A stretch of DNA of 64,000 nt from Leptospira abararensis (lineage in GTDB: Bacteria; Spirochaetota; Leptospiria; Leptospirales; Leptospiraceae): positions 124,001 to 188,000 of the forward strand of contig NZ_JAFFPR010000018.1 in the NCBI RefSeq assembly GCF_016918735.1. Direction: 5' to 3'. Under the pieces are notes generated by a model. That model was not told the DNA's origin. It did not search any database and was given only the letters and a program-made list of their open reading frames with translations. Positions 8,947 to 17,241 of this stretch are shown in pieces. Position numbers and translations under genes: made by a program. Within the stretch, counting starts at the first letter, position 1, and each line of letters opens with the position of its first letter.

Positions 8947-11490
8947 TTATTTGATCTCTTTAAGCACTGTTTTTGTTGGCATTCGAAAGAAACTAAAAAG
9001 CCCGAGTGCATACAAACTTACCGTCACAAAACAAATTCCCAGAAACACAAGAGTGAGTTGTCCATAAGGATACACACTTCGAAGTTCCAAAACCGATCGG
9101 TTCAGCACTTCGTTGGAAACAACTGCGTAGGTGAGTCCCAGTAAAAACGAAATCACGGAAACAAGCAGTGCTTCTCGTAAAAAATGTTTTCCCATAAACC
9201 GACTGTTGGCACCAATCACTCGTAACAAAGCAAATTCCCTTTTTCGTTCTGATTGGCTTGCATATAGGGTGGTAAAGACGAGAACAAAGGATGCCGCTAA
9301 TATAAAAGCAGTCATCAGTGCCATCATCTGTGTTACCTTTTCCAAAATTCCCATAAAGGCTTGGATGGTTTTTTCCGTATCAATTACGGTGATATTCGGA
9401 AACTGATTCACGATTACTTTTTGTAATTGGTATCTGTCTTCGTTTGTGTCAATGAGTAAGGAAACAATATAAAACCGAGGGGCTTTTTCCAAAATTCCTT
9501 TGGAAAAGAGAACCACAAAGTTAGGTTTCATATCGGCCCAGTTCACCGAACGCAGGTTTGTGATTTTTCCTGAAACTTCACGGCCTTGGACATTGAAGGT
9601 GAGTTCATCCCCCACTCCTGCTTGCAAATACCCTGCAAAATCCCGTTCTACCGAAACTTCATTTCTTCCCGATTCATTCCACCAATTCCCCTTGGTCACC
9701 TCTTCTGTATCATACAATGCATCGCGGTAAGATAAAAAGTATTCCCGTGTTCTGGCAGTGGCTCGCCAATTGCGATCCATCGCGTTTTTGATGGTATCTT
9801 CTTTTTTAATGGGTTCTCCATTGACTTTGGAAAGCCTTGCCCCAATCACTGGAGCCAAATATTGTTTCTCCACAGGAAACCTTTGAATGGCTGTTAGAAG
9901 GTCATTTTTTTGCGTTTCTCGGATGTCCAAAAGAAACATATTGGGTCTTCGTTCAATTTCCCGCGCACCACTCAGTTCGAGCAAACTCTCTTGTAAGATC
10001 AGAGACAATGTCAAAATAAACAAAGCAGACCCAAGTCCAATGATGGATAGTCGGAGTGCTCCCGATTTACGGGTGACTTTTTTTGTCACAAGGCTCCACT
10101 CCTTCGATAGCCATCCGAGTTTAGAAATTTTAGTGATGAAGAGTCCAAGTAAAATGTACAATCCGTACACAAGAACTGGTAGGGTTAATAGAACCAGTGT
10201 AAACAGAATTCCTTTAAAGATACTTTCTGTTTCCAAAACGGCAAGACTGGTAAAGAGAAGATAAATCAAAAGAAAAGAAACAAATTGCCATTTGGATGTG
10301 GATAAATTCCCGCTGGTTTGTGATTCTACTTCTTTTAATGCCGCAAGAGGTTTCACTGATCTTGTTTCCAACACCAGAGGAATGGAAATGAGAAGTGGCA
10401 ATACAACTCCAAGAACCACACTCCAAAGAATGGAAGAAAAAGATAATCCGAATACTATCGCTGTTTCTACAGACATAAGCCCGCTGAGATCCGGTAAAAT
10501 AGATTGGATTCCATACCCAAGCGCCAATCCAAGTGTGGTGCCGAAGATAGAAAGAATCAAAATTTCTGCAAAGACAAGAAGTAAAATCACATTCGGTTTG
10601 GCACCAAGACACATCAGGATGGCAATCTCATTTCGTTTTTCCAGTAACCTTGTCCTGACAGCTGTATACACAGAGATGGCTCCTAGAAAAAAACCAGCAA
10701 GGGCAAGAAGAGCCATATAATCAAAAGTGTTTTTGATAAACTGTTGGGAGCCTGAGTTCACTTCTGTATTGTGATAGATGGTTAAGTCTTCTTTGATGAG
10801 GGCTTCAAACTCTTTGTCTTTCCAATCTAAACTATCAACGGAATCTGGAAATTTGGCATAGATGGTATAACGAATGCGACTTCCTCTTTGCACAAGGCCC
10901 GTTTTGTTGGCTGTATCTCTGCGAATGATGGAACCGGGAGCCGATCCCACAAATGATCCCACAGCCCCTGGTTCTTTTACCACAATACCAGCTAACACGA
11001 GAAGACTATCGCCCAACCGCACACGATCGCCGAGTTTTAATTTGAGGTTTTCGACAAGGGATTTATCCAGTAAAACCTGGTTTGGTTTTAGATTGCGGTA
11101 CGCCGCTTCCGGTTCGGTTTTCATTTCTCCGTAGAAGGGATAGTTTGTTTCGACTGCTTTGATAAAACTAAGTGAATTCTCTTCCCCCGATTCATTGGAA
11201 ATCATGGATAAAAACTGGATGGAAGCACTGGTCTCTGAGCCTTTCGGAAGGGTGGTTTTCACCAATGTATCGGCAGTTTTTGTGATTTCTTGGGGGGATT
11301 GGAGGGCAATATCCGCTCCCATAATCGATTTTGCCTCTCTTTTGATGGCACTGGCGGTATTGTCTTTGTAGGAATGGATGCCAATCACAGAACCCACACC
11401 AAGAGTGATCGATACCACAATGAGGAGTGAATACCGAAACCGAGAGAAAAGTTCCCGTTTCAGGTAAAAACGAAAGAGAGATGCTTTCAT
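8947..11490 (-). CDS. ABC transporter permease with two FtsX domains (YbbP-like)
   Basis: An 847-residue inner-membrane protein. It has one N-terminal helix (about residues 18-40), a large periplasmic region, a three-helix FtsX module (about 258-380), two further central helices around 400-450, a helix near 480, a second periplasmic domain and a second FtsX module at the C-terminus (about 715-840). This matches the YbbP class of ATP-driven permeases, which act with a separate ATPase to move lipids or release substrates rather than import solutes. The two FtsX cores share the (A/L)RVIGA / MCLGAK style turn. It starts inside the 3' end of its ATPase gene (4-base overlap), so the two subunits are translationally coupled. 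The substrate is unknown. Confidence 0.88.
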   Translation of the reverse strand: MKASLFRFYLKRELFSRFRYSLLIVVSITLGVGSVIGIHSYKDNTASAIKREAKSIMGADIALQSPQEITKTADTLVKTTLPKGSETSASIQFLSMISNESGEENSLSFIKAVETNYPFYGEMKTEPEAAYRNLKPNQVLLDKSLVENLKLKLGDRVRLGDSLLVLAGIVVKEPGAVGSFVGSAPGSIIRRDTANKTGLVQRGSRIRYTIYAKFPDSVDSLDWKDKEFEALIKEDLTIYHNTEVNSGSQQFIKNTFDYMALLALAGFFLGAISVYTAVRTRLLEKRNEIAILMCLGAKPNVILLLVFAEILILSIFGTTLGLALGYGIQSILPDLSGLMSVETAIVFGLSFSSILWSVVLGVVLPLLISIPLVLETRSVKPLAALKEVESQTSGNLSTSKWQFVSFLLIYLLFTSLAVLETESIFKGILFTLVLLTLPVLVYGLYILLGLFITKISKLGWLSKEWSLVTKKVTRKSGALRLSIIGLGSALFILTLSLILQESLLELSGAREIERRPNMFLLDIRETQKNDLLTAIQRFPVEKQYLAPVIGARLSKVNGEPIKKEDTIKNAMDRNWRATARTREYFLSYRDALYDTEEVTKGNWWNESGRNEVSVERDFAGYLQAGVGDELTFNVQGREVSGKITNLRSVNWADMKPNFVVLFSKGILEKAPRFYIVSLLIDTNEDRYQLQKVIVNQFPNITVIDTEKTIQAFMGILEKVTQMMALMTAFILAASFVLVFTTLYASQSERKREFALLRVIGANSRFMGKHFLREALLVSVISFLLGLTYAVVSNEVLNRSVLELRSVYPYGQLTLVFLGICFVTVSLYALGLFSFFRMPTKTVLKEIK

Positions 11491-12263
11491 CGACTGACCT
11501 GCTTCGAGGTTCGGGTCGTTTTCTTCTGTTTGGTGGTCTTTTTAGTGATCGATTTCGAGGAAGAAGAAGAATTACTTTTCTTTTTGTTTCTAGAATCCGA
11601 AATAATTTCCCCATCTTTCATTTCTAACACACGATCGGCTAGTTTTGCCACATCGGGGTCATGAGTTACCACAACAAGAGTAGTACCTTGGCTTTTGTTT
11701 CTGTATAACAATAGATCCAAAACAGTTTTGCTATTCTTTGAATCCAAGTTGGCAGTGGGTTCATCGGCAAATATGATTTTGGGATCATTCACAAAACTCC
11801 TTGCGATGGCGATTCTCTGCTCTTCGCCACCTGACAACTGTTTTGGGAAGTGAGTGGCACGATGGGACATAGATACAGACTCTAATATCTTTTCTGATTT
11901 TTTTAAGATCTCTGCTTCTGTAAGTGATGATTTTAAGTACAATGGAATCCCTACATTCTCAATGGCATTGAGGCCAGGGAGTAATTGGAAGTTTTGAAAG
12001 ATAAAACCAATTTTATCGGCACGCAAATCAGCTAAATTCGATTCATTTTCCTCTGTGATCACAACACCATCTAAGGAAACACTCCCTGTATCCGGTTTAT
12101 CTAGACCGGCCGCTACACCAAGTAGTGTTGACTTACCTGAGCCTGATGGGCCTATAATCGCTACAAATTCACCTGTTTCCATGCGAAATGAAATATTTTT
12201 CAACACATCAATCGTTTCCGATTCATTGTGAAATGACTTAAACACATTTTTAAATTCCAACAC
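11487..12263 (-). CDS. ABC transporter ATP-binding protein (LolD/YbbA-like)
   Basis: A 258-residue ATPase of the MacB/LolD/YbbA group. Walker A is GPSGSGKST near residue 38, the Q-loop is FQNFQLLPGL, the signature reads LSGGEEQR, Walker B is IIFADEPT and the H-loop is VVVTHD. It partners the double-FtsX permease encoded immediately downstream. The last 33 residues are an odd Lys/Ser/Thr-rich tail (runs of Ser then KKTTKQKKTTR) beyond the ATPase fold; this could be a disordered tether to membrane or nucleic acid, or simply low-complexity drift. The start ATG is at the expected beginning of the fold. About 300 bases of non-coding sequence lie upstream. Confidence 0.9.
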   Translation of the reverse strand: MLEFKNVFKSFHNESETIDVLKNISFRMETGEFVAIIGPSGSGKSTLLGVAAGLDKPDTGSVSLDGVVITEENESNLADLRADKIGFIFQNFQLLPGLNAIENVGIPLYLKSSLTEAEILKKSEKILESVSMSHRATHFPKQLSGGEEQRIAIARSFVNDPKIIFADEPTANLDSKNSKTVLDLLLYRNKSQGTTLVVVTHDPDVAKLADRVLEMKDGEIISDSRNKKKSNSSSSSKSITKKTTKQKKTTRTSKQVSR

Positions 12264-12479
12264 TAGGTTTTTCCCCCAAAGATTTTATCACCTAACAAAA
12301 ATGACATGACTAATAACGGGCATTTATCAGAAAAATACCACCTAACAACGATTTTTCAATTTTTTCCATAACAGTTATAATTTTTTTAATTTTCATTTCC
12401 GTTCCAACTATATTGCACCGATTGAAAAAAAATCTGACAAAATTTTACTTATCTTTTTGAGCGTACATCCTAATTTTTT
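12264..12479. other. AT-rich intergenic stretch between ATPase and leuS operon
   Basis: This stretch has no supported gene. It is strongly AT-rich with many short T runs, and must contain the leftward promoter of the ABC exporter operon. I find no convincing -35/-10 pair on that strand and no stable hairpin. The rightward promoter follows at 12480. Confidence 0.4.
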
Positions 12480-12508
12480 TTGACCCCAAAGGGTGGGTTT
12501 CATATAAA
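12480..12508 (+). promoter_or_regulatory. Consensus-like sigma-70 promoter for the small gene and leuS
   Basis: TTGACC (12480-12485) is separated by exactly 17 bases from TATAAA (12503-12508), five of six matches at each box to the housekeeping consensus. Transcription would start near 12515, giving a leader of about 48 bases before the ATG at 12563. It is the best promoter I can see in the window. Confidence 0.7.
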
Positions 12509-12525
12509 GTAACTTCATCGTAGTG

Positions 12526-12560
12526 TTTCCCCTCTCCCTGTTTTTGGGAAATTTGGGGAG
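12526..12560 (+). promoter_or_regulatory. Leader with alternative pairings over the Shine-Dalgarno
   Basis: Within the predicted leader, TTTCCC (12526-12531) can pair with GGGAAA (12546-12551). CTCCC (12534-12538), which would lie in that loop, can instead pair with GGGAG (12556-12560), the Shine-Dalgarno core just before the ATG at 12563. The two pairings cannot nest, so they could be alternatives controlling translation. The stems are short and this may be chance. Confidence 0.3.
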
Positions 12561-12562
12561 TT

Positions 12563-12787
12563 ATGAACAGCACTGTCGATAAGCGGACTCATACAGGTAA
12601 ATATAGAATGCTCGAATGCAATACAAAGATAAAAACTGCAGACTTTATGAATGTGAAAATCAATAATCTTAAACCTTGTGCGGAATGTGGATCCGTCACG
12701 AACCTTTATCAATACAATCTCTGCAAAGTTTGTTTGTCCAAGAGTTTCAAAAAGCTTGTAAAAATCATCGACTCCGTGAGAAAGTAG
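12563..12787 (+). CDS. Small zinc-ribbon-like protein upstream of leuS
   Basis: A 74-residue basic protein. It has a C-terminal CAECG (near residue 39) and CKVCL (near residue 54) pair, spaced as in a small four-Cys zinc ribbon, followed by a Lys-rich helix. It begins at ATG 12563, with GGGGAG ending only two bases before the codon; ATG 12608 is an alternative start that keeps all four Cys. It lies between a strong promoter and leuS (28 bases downstream), so it is probably co-transcribed with the synthetase gene. Function is unknown; nucleic-acid binding is a guess from charge and metal site. Confidence 0.6.
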   Translation: MNSTVDKRTHTGKYRMLECNTKIKTADFMNVKINNLKPCAECGSVTNLYQYNLCKVCLSKSFKKLVKIIDSVRK

Positions 12788-12815
12788 AATTACTACACTT
12801 TCTCTACGTTAGTCG

Positions 12816-15419
12816 ATGAATTATCCATTCCAAGATATTGAACAAAAATGGCAAAAACACTGGGACGACCACCAGACCTTTCGCACAAACGCCCATTCAA
12901 CCAAACCTAAATACTATTGTTTAGACATGTTTCCCTACCCAAGTGGCGCAGGACTGCACGTAGGCCACCCTGAGGGATATACTGCCACCGACATCATTTC
13001 ACGACTCAAACGAATGGAAGGATTTGAAGTCCTTCATCCCATGGGATGGGACGCTTTTGGCCTACCTGCTGAAAGGTATGCGATGACAACGGGTGTCCAC
13101 CCTCGCACTACCACAAAGAACAATATTGATACATTTCGTCGCCAAATCAAAAGCCTTGGTTTATCTTATGATTGGGAGAGAGAGATCTCTACTACTCATC
13201 CAGACTACTACCGCTGGACCCAATGGATTTTCCTGCAAATCTACAATTCCTACTTTGATCGCAGCGAAAACAAAGCCCTACCCATCACCACACTCATCAA
13301 AACCCTAGAATCGGAAGGATCCGCCGCTTTTGAAGGAAAGGAACTCCCCAAAGGAATTCAATTCTCGGCTTCCGACTGGAAAGCCAAATCCCGTAAGGAA
13401 AAGGAAGATATCCTCTCCCATTTCCGTTTGGTGTATGAGGCAAACATTCCCGTCAACTGGTGTGAAGCCCTCGGCACAGTTCTTGCCAATGAAGAAGTAG
13501 AAGAATGGACATCTAAAGGGTATTCTGTCGAAAGAAAACCTATGCGCCAATATATGATGCGCATTACTTCTTACGCCGAACGCCTGTTAAATGATCTTTC
13601 TCTTTGCGAATGGCCCACTTCTACCTTGGAGATGCAAAGGAATTGGATTGGAAAATCAGAAGGATTGGAACTCAGTTTTCCTGTTCCCTCAATTTCCAAA
13701 GAAATCACTGTTTATACAACAAGACCCGATACCATTTTTGGAGCGACTTATCTTGTTCTTGCGCCGGAACACCCACTTGTTTCTCTGCTCACCACTCCTG
13801 AACAAAAATCGGCCGTGGAAAAATACCAAAAAGATTGTTCGCTAAAAAGTGATTTGGAACGCACCGAACTGAATAAAGACAAAACAGGTGTGTTTACAGG
13901 TTCCTACGCTAGTTTGCCAACAGATGCTTCAATCAAAGTTCCCATTTATATTTCTGATTATGTATTAATTTCCTATGGAACCGGTGCCATTATGGCGGTT
14001 CCGGCTCACGACCAAAGAGACTACGACTTTGCCGTGAAGTTCCAACTTCCGATCCTCCAAGTGATCGATGGAAAGATGGAACCAAATCTTGCTTTTGATT
14101 CCAAAGATTCCGTTTGTATCAATTCCTCATCCGCAGAAGTGCAGTTAGATGGTAAATCTTACAAAGATGCCTTCCAAACTATGTCCACTTGGGCAGAAAA
14201 AAAAGGCATCGGTCGTAAAAAAGTCCAGTTCAAACTCAGAGATTGGTTATTTGCCAGACAAAGGTATTGGGGAGAACCCATTCCTCTCGTTCACTTTGCC
14301 GATGGAACACCGAAAGCTCTTTCTGATTCTGAACTTCCCTTAGTACTACCAGACCTAGAAGAATTCAAACCATCTGGTACGGGAGAATCTCCTCTAGCCC
14401 TTGCGAAAGATTGGCTTGTTTACACTGACCCGGAAACGGGAGAAGTGGGAAAAAGAGAAACCAATACCATGCCACAGTGGGCTGGTTCTTGTTATTATTA
14501 CCTTCGTTACATTGACCCAAGAAACAACGACAAACTGATTGATCCAGAATTAGAAAAAGCATGGATGCCTGTGGAAGTCTATGTGGGTGGGGCAGAACAC
14601 GCCGTATTACACTTATTATACTCTAGATTTTGGCATAAAATCCTTTTTGATTTGGGTCATGTTTCTTCCCCAGAGCCTTTCCAAAAGTTAGTCCACCAAG
14701 GATTGATTTTGGGGGAAGACAAAGGGAAAATGTCAAAATCTCGTGGAAACGTGGTCAATCCCGATGATGTAGTTTCAGAATTTGGTGCCGATACATTAAG
14801 ACTTTTTGAAATGTTTATGGGTCCGTTCGAAATGTCCAAACCTTGGAGTAAAAACGGAGTGGATGGAGTCTTCCGATTTTTAAATCGAGTGTGGAGACTT
14901 TTTCATTCAGGCGAAAACGAATCCTTCTTTGTGGAAGATATTGAACCTACCGAAGCCGAACTGAAAACCCTCCATCGTACGATTAAAAAAGTAAAAGACG
15001 ATATCGATCATTTTTCCTTCAACACAGCTGTTTCTCAGATGATGATCTTCATCAATGAGTTTACAACGAATCCGAGAAAACCAAGAAAAGTTTTGGAGCC
15101 GTTTGTTCTCGCTCTCTCTCCTTATGCTCCCCATTTGGCAGAAGAACTTTGGGAAAAACTCGGACACAAAGAATCACTCGCTTACCATCCTTATCCTAAA
15201 TGGGATGAGAAGTATTTGCTCGATGCGAACATCACCATTGTAATCCAAGTGAATGGAAAGATGAGAGGAGAGTTTCTTGCCCCAAGAGACATTGAAGAGA
15301 AAGAAGTTTTGACTCTTGCCAAAGCAGTGGAAAAAGCAAAACCATTTTGGGAAGGAAAAGAAATCAAAAAAGAAATCTACGTGAAGGGAAAACTTGTGAA
15401 CATTGTGGTTGCAGGTTAA
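12816..15419 (+). CDS. leuS: Leucyl-tRNA synthetase
   Basis: An 867-residue class I aminoacyl-tRNA synthetase that charges tRNA-Leu in the cytoplasm. The HIGH-type motif is HVGHPEGY near residue 49 within MFPYPSGAGLHVGH, and the KMSKS motif is present as KGKMSKSRGN near residue 636. The CP1 editing domain lies between, with the conserved VYTTRPDTIFGATY and GTGAIMAVPAHDQRD blocks. Anticodon-binding and C-terminal leucine-specific domains follow. The length agrees with the bacterial family. The start ATG is 28 bases after the small zinc-ribbon gene. Downstream there is AT-rich sequence without an obvious strong terminator, then a decayed gene. Confidence 0.97.
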   Translation: MNYPFQDIEQKWQKHWDDHQTFRTNAHSTKPKYYCLDMFPYPSGAGLHVGHPEGYTATDIISRLKRMEGFEVLHPMGWDAFGLPAERYAMTTGVHPRTTTKNNIDTFRRQIKSLGLSYDWEREISTTHPDYYRWTQWIFLQIYNSYFDRSENKALPITTLIKTLESEGSAAFEGKELPKGIQFSASDWKAKSRKEKEDILSHFRLVYEANIPVNWCEALGTVLANEEVEEWTSKGYSVERKPMRQYMMRITSYAERLLNDLSLCEWPTSTLEMQRNWIGKSEGLELSFPVPSISKEITVYTTRPDTIFGATYLVLAPEHPLVSLLTTPEQKSAVEKYQKDCSLKSDLERTELNKDKTGVFTGSYASLPTDASIKVPIYISDYVLISYGTGAIMAVPAHDQRDYDFAVKFQLPILQVIDGKMEPNLAFDSKDSVCINSSSAEVQLDGKSYKDAFQTMSTWAEKKGIGRKKVQFKLRDWLFARQRYWGEPIPLVHFADGTPKALSDSELPLVLPDLEEFKPSGTGESPLALAKDWLVYTDPETGEVGKRETNTMPQWAGSCYYYLRYIDPRNNDKLIDPELEKAWMPVEVYVGGAEHAVLHLLYSRFWHKILFDLGHVSSPEPFQKLVHQGLILGEDKGKMSKSRGNVVNPDDVVSEFGADTLRLFEMFMGPFEMSKPWSKNGVDGVFRFLNRVWRLFHSGENESFFVEDIEPTEAELKTLHRTIKKVKDDIDHFSFNTAVSQMMIFINEFTTNPRKPRKVLEPFVLALSPYAPHLAEELWEKLGHKESLAYHPYPKWDEKYLLDANITIVIQVNGKMRGEFLAPRDIEEKEVLTLAKAVEKAKPFWEGKEIKKEIYVKGKLVNIVVAG

Positions 15420-15651
15420 AAATCTCGATTCTAATTTTAATAAATAAGAATTCTTAATTATATTTGGGAAATTTTTTTTGATACGTAACAATTATATTAT
15501 AGTTACAAATCAAAAACAATCACAATACAAGACTGAACTTTATTGATACTAAGCTTATTATATTCTAAACCTTCAATAATAAGAAATTGATTCAAAATCG
15601 AAATCCTTTCCAGTTTAGGGATGGATTCAAATCATATTTTTGGAGTTTTTG
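15420..15651. other. AT-rich gap between leuS and the decayed gene
   Basis: No gene is supported in these 230 bases. The sequence is very AT-rich, with a short palindrome around AAGAATTCTT and several A and T runs that could weakly end leuS transcription. GGAG at 15642-15645 would have been the ribosome binding site of the remnant gene that follows. Confidence 0.4.
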
Positions 15652-15997
15652 ATGTTTCGTTCTTTATATAGCACTATATTTCGTATGCCTTCTGCTTTTA
15701 TTAAATGCTGCAAAAACATGTGAAACAAACCCTGAGTCATGCACCCTTAGTGATTTTACTTTAGCACAAGCAACTGAGGCAAATGTATGGGCGGGCATTT
15801 TGTATGCAGCCAATCAGTTTGTGGCAGTTTCGCAGGACGGAAAACGAATCGGGTGATGACTTCCACTGATGGTATTTCTTGGACTGCAAAATCTACAGCA
15901 GCTAATTCCAACGGATGGAAAGGATACTTGGGTAGTCGTTTCGATTGATGGAACGGGAACAAACCGCGTCCAATGGGCCACCTGGAAAAAGAACTAA
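15652..15997 (+). pseudogene. Decayed exported/lipoprotein gene with W/DG repeats, three frameshifts
   Basis: Four overlapping frame pieces read as one protein if the frame is changed three times. An ATG at 15652 begins MFRSLYSTIF. The next frame supplies a signal-like VCLLLLLNAAKTC and continues into TEANVWAGILYAANQFVAVS up to QDG. Near 15840, at an A run, the frame changes to KTNRVMTSTDGISWT; near 15920 it changes again to DTWVVVSIDGTGTNRVQWAT and stops at 15997. The repeated W-x-V-x-Y/VAVS-DG-TNRVM-TSTDGISWT pattern is that of exported beta-propeller-like repeat proteins (YCF48/photosystem-II-stability-like) common in Leptospira. Only about 110 residues remain, so it is also shortened. Sequencing error at runs could explain one shift but hardly all three. 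Confidence 0.75.
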
Positions 15998-16004
15998 GAA
16001 AGAC

Positions 16005-16049
16005 AAACAGAATCTGATTTTTAAAAACGAATGATCAGATTCTGTTTTT
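16005..16049 (+). terminator. Long intrinsic terminator after the decayed gene
   Basis: AAACAGAATCTGAT (16005-16018) and ATCAGATTCTGTTT (16034-16047) form a perfect 14-bp stem with a 15-base loop, followed by more T residues to 16049. It has outlived the gene it served, and lies 32 bases from the 3' end of the convergent gene at 16081. Confidence 0.8.
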
Positions 16050-16080
16050 ACGAAATCCACTAACGAGCAATTAATAGTGC

Positions 16081-17241
16081 TTATAAAATCACCATTACAA
16101 AAATTAAAACTCCAAATAGGACGATGGTGACAAACGCTCCCATTAACATAAATAAGTTGGTGCCTGAACCCTTGGATTCCTGGGCTGGAGCATTTCCCAC
16201 TTTTTTCTTTTGCCCTTGTGCCGCAGAACTTTTGTTTGCTGTTCCTGCCATCGCTGCTGGTTTTGGAATGGCCACCTTCACTGGATGTTCTTCTATAGAA
16301 TGAAGTAAGTATTGGTTTGGGCCTTCGGCAAAAATATGGTATTCTGTTTTGTTTCCCGCGATTCCGAGAAATCTCCCCACGACTGGTTCTTTCGAAATTT
16401 TTCCTTCTTCATCAATGAGCCCAAGAATTTGTGCATTGGTAAGACCTTCCGGAGTTTCAGTAGGAACACGAAAAAGAATTTCCATCCCTTCCATTAAATT
16501 ATCAAACTCAACACCGTTGATGGGAGAAATCACTGTTTTCATATTTAATTCTTTAGGAAAGGAAGCTCTGTATTGAGCAATTTGGCGTTCTAAGGATGAC
16601 AGTTCACCTCTGGCTGGTTCGGTGGAGACCCCTGGAACCGAAGCATCTTGGGCTGATGCTGATTCATCTTCTGGTTTCGGAATGGGTAAAATCACCCCTT
16701 TCATTGGATTTTCATAACGAAACTTTGCTGTCGAAAGTTTATCCACTTCTGCTTGGAGTTTGATATTTCTTCCCTTGGTTGCTGCAAGGATTGGCTTTTC
16801 TAAAATTTCAGCAATATGGGAAGGATCTTTTTTTTGCCAAAGGGGAAGGAGTTCCTCTAACTTCTCTTTGGTGAAGGCTCTGTGGACAGCGCGACCAATA
16901 TTTTCGGAAATCGCTGGATCATACCCAGCAGTTTTTCCAATATCACCTAAGTCTGTAGAAATTTGTAAATGATCTGCAAAGGTTCGAATCCGTCGAAATG
17001 TGGGAGAAGTTCCTACTACAGCATAAAGTTCCATAATATGTTTCCGAATGGAGGAAACAAGGATAAGAACCATACCGTTCAAACTGTCCAAGTCGATTTT
17101 AACTTTCACAAGATAACCGTCTGTAATTTTACCTTGTAAAACTTCCTTGGCTTGTTCGTCCGTAAATACGGCTTCTCTTGTCAGGCCGATTAGGTCTGCT
17201 TGTCGTTTGAGTTGGTCTGCTTTTGAACTTAATTCGGACAT
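16081..17241 (-). CDS. Hypothetical tail-anchored protein
   Basis: A 386-residue protein I do not recognise. It is soluble for most of its length, with a helical N-terminal region (1-190), a Pro/Ala/Ser-rich linker around 200-225, a second folded region (about 225-330), a Gly/Ala/Lys linker, and one hydrophobic helix at the extreme C-terminus (about residues 364-385) that should anchor it in the inner membrane with the bulk in the cytoplasm. No signal peptide is visible. Its ATG overlaps the stop codon of the upstream GHKL ATPase gene by one base (TAATG), so the two are translationally coupled and probably act together. No catalytic motif can be named. Confidence 0.8.
   Translation of the reverse strand: MSELSSKADQLKRQADLIGLTREAVFTDEQAKEVLQGKITDGYLVKVKIDLDSLNGMVLILVSSIRKHIMELYAVVGTSPTFRRIRTFADHLQISTDLGDIGKTAGYDPAISENIGRAVHRAFTKEKLEELLPLWQKKDPSHIAEILEKPILAATKGRNIKLQAEVDKLSTAKFRYENPMKGVILPIPKPEDESASAQDASVPGVSTEPARGELSSLERQIAQYRASFPKELNMKTVISPINGVEFDNLMEGMEILFRVPTETPEGLTNAQILGLIDEEGKISKEPVVGRFLGIAGNKTEYHIFAEGPNQYLLHSIEEHPVKVAIPKPAAMAGTANKSSAAQGQKKKVGNAPAQESKGSGTNLFMLMGAFVTIVLFGVLIFVMVIL

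Noticed and set aside
12264..12479. Origin of replication in an AT-rich gap
   Set aside because: No DnaA-box cluster was seen and neither dnaA nor dnaN is near.
12515..12815. T-box or amino-acid riboswitch in front of leuS
   Set aside because: The leader is too short for a T-box, and no AGGGUGGNACCGCG-type element is present.
15174..15491. 105-residue minus-strand frame over the leuS end
   Set aside because: It is antisense to the conserved leuS C-terminus and shows no independent signal.
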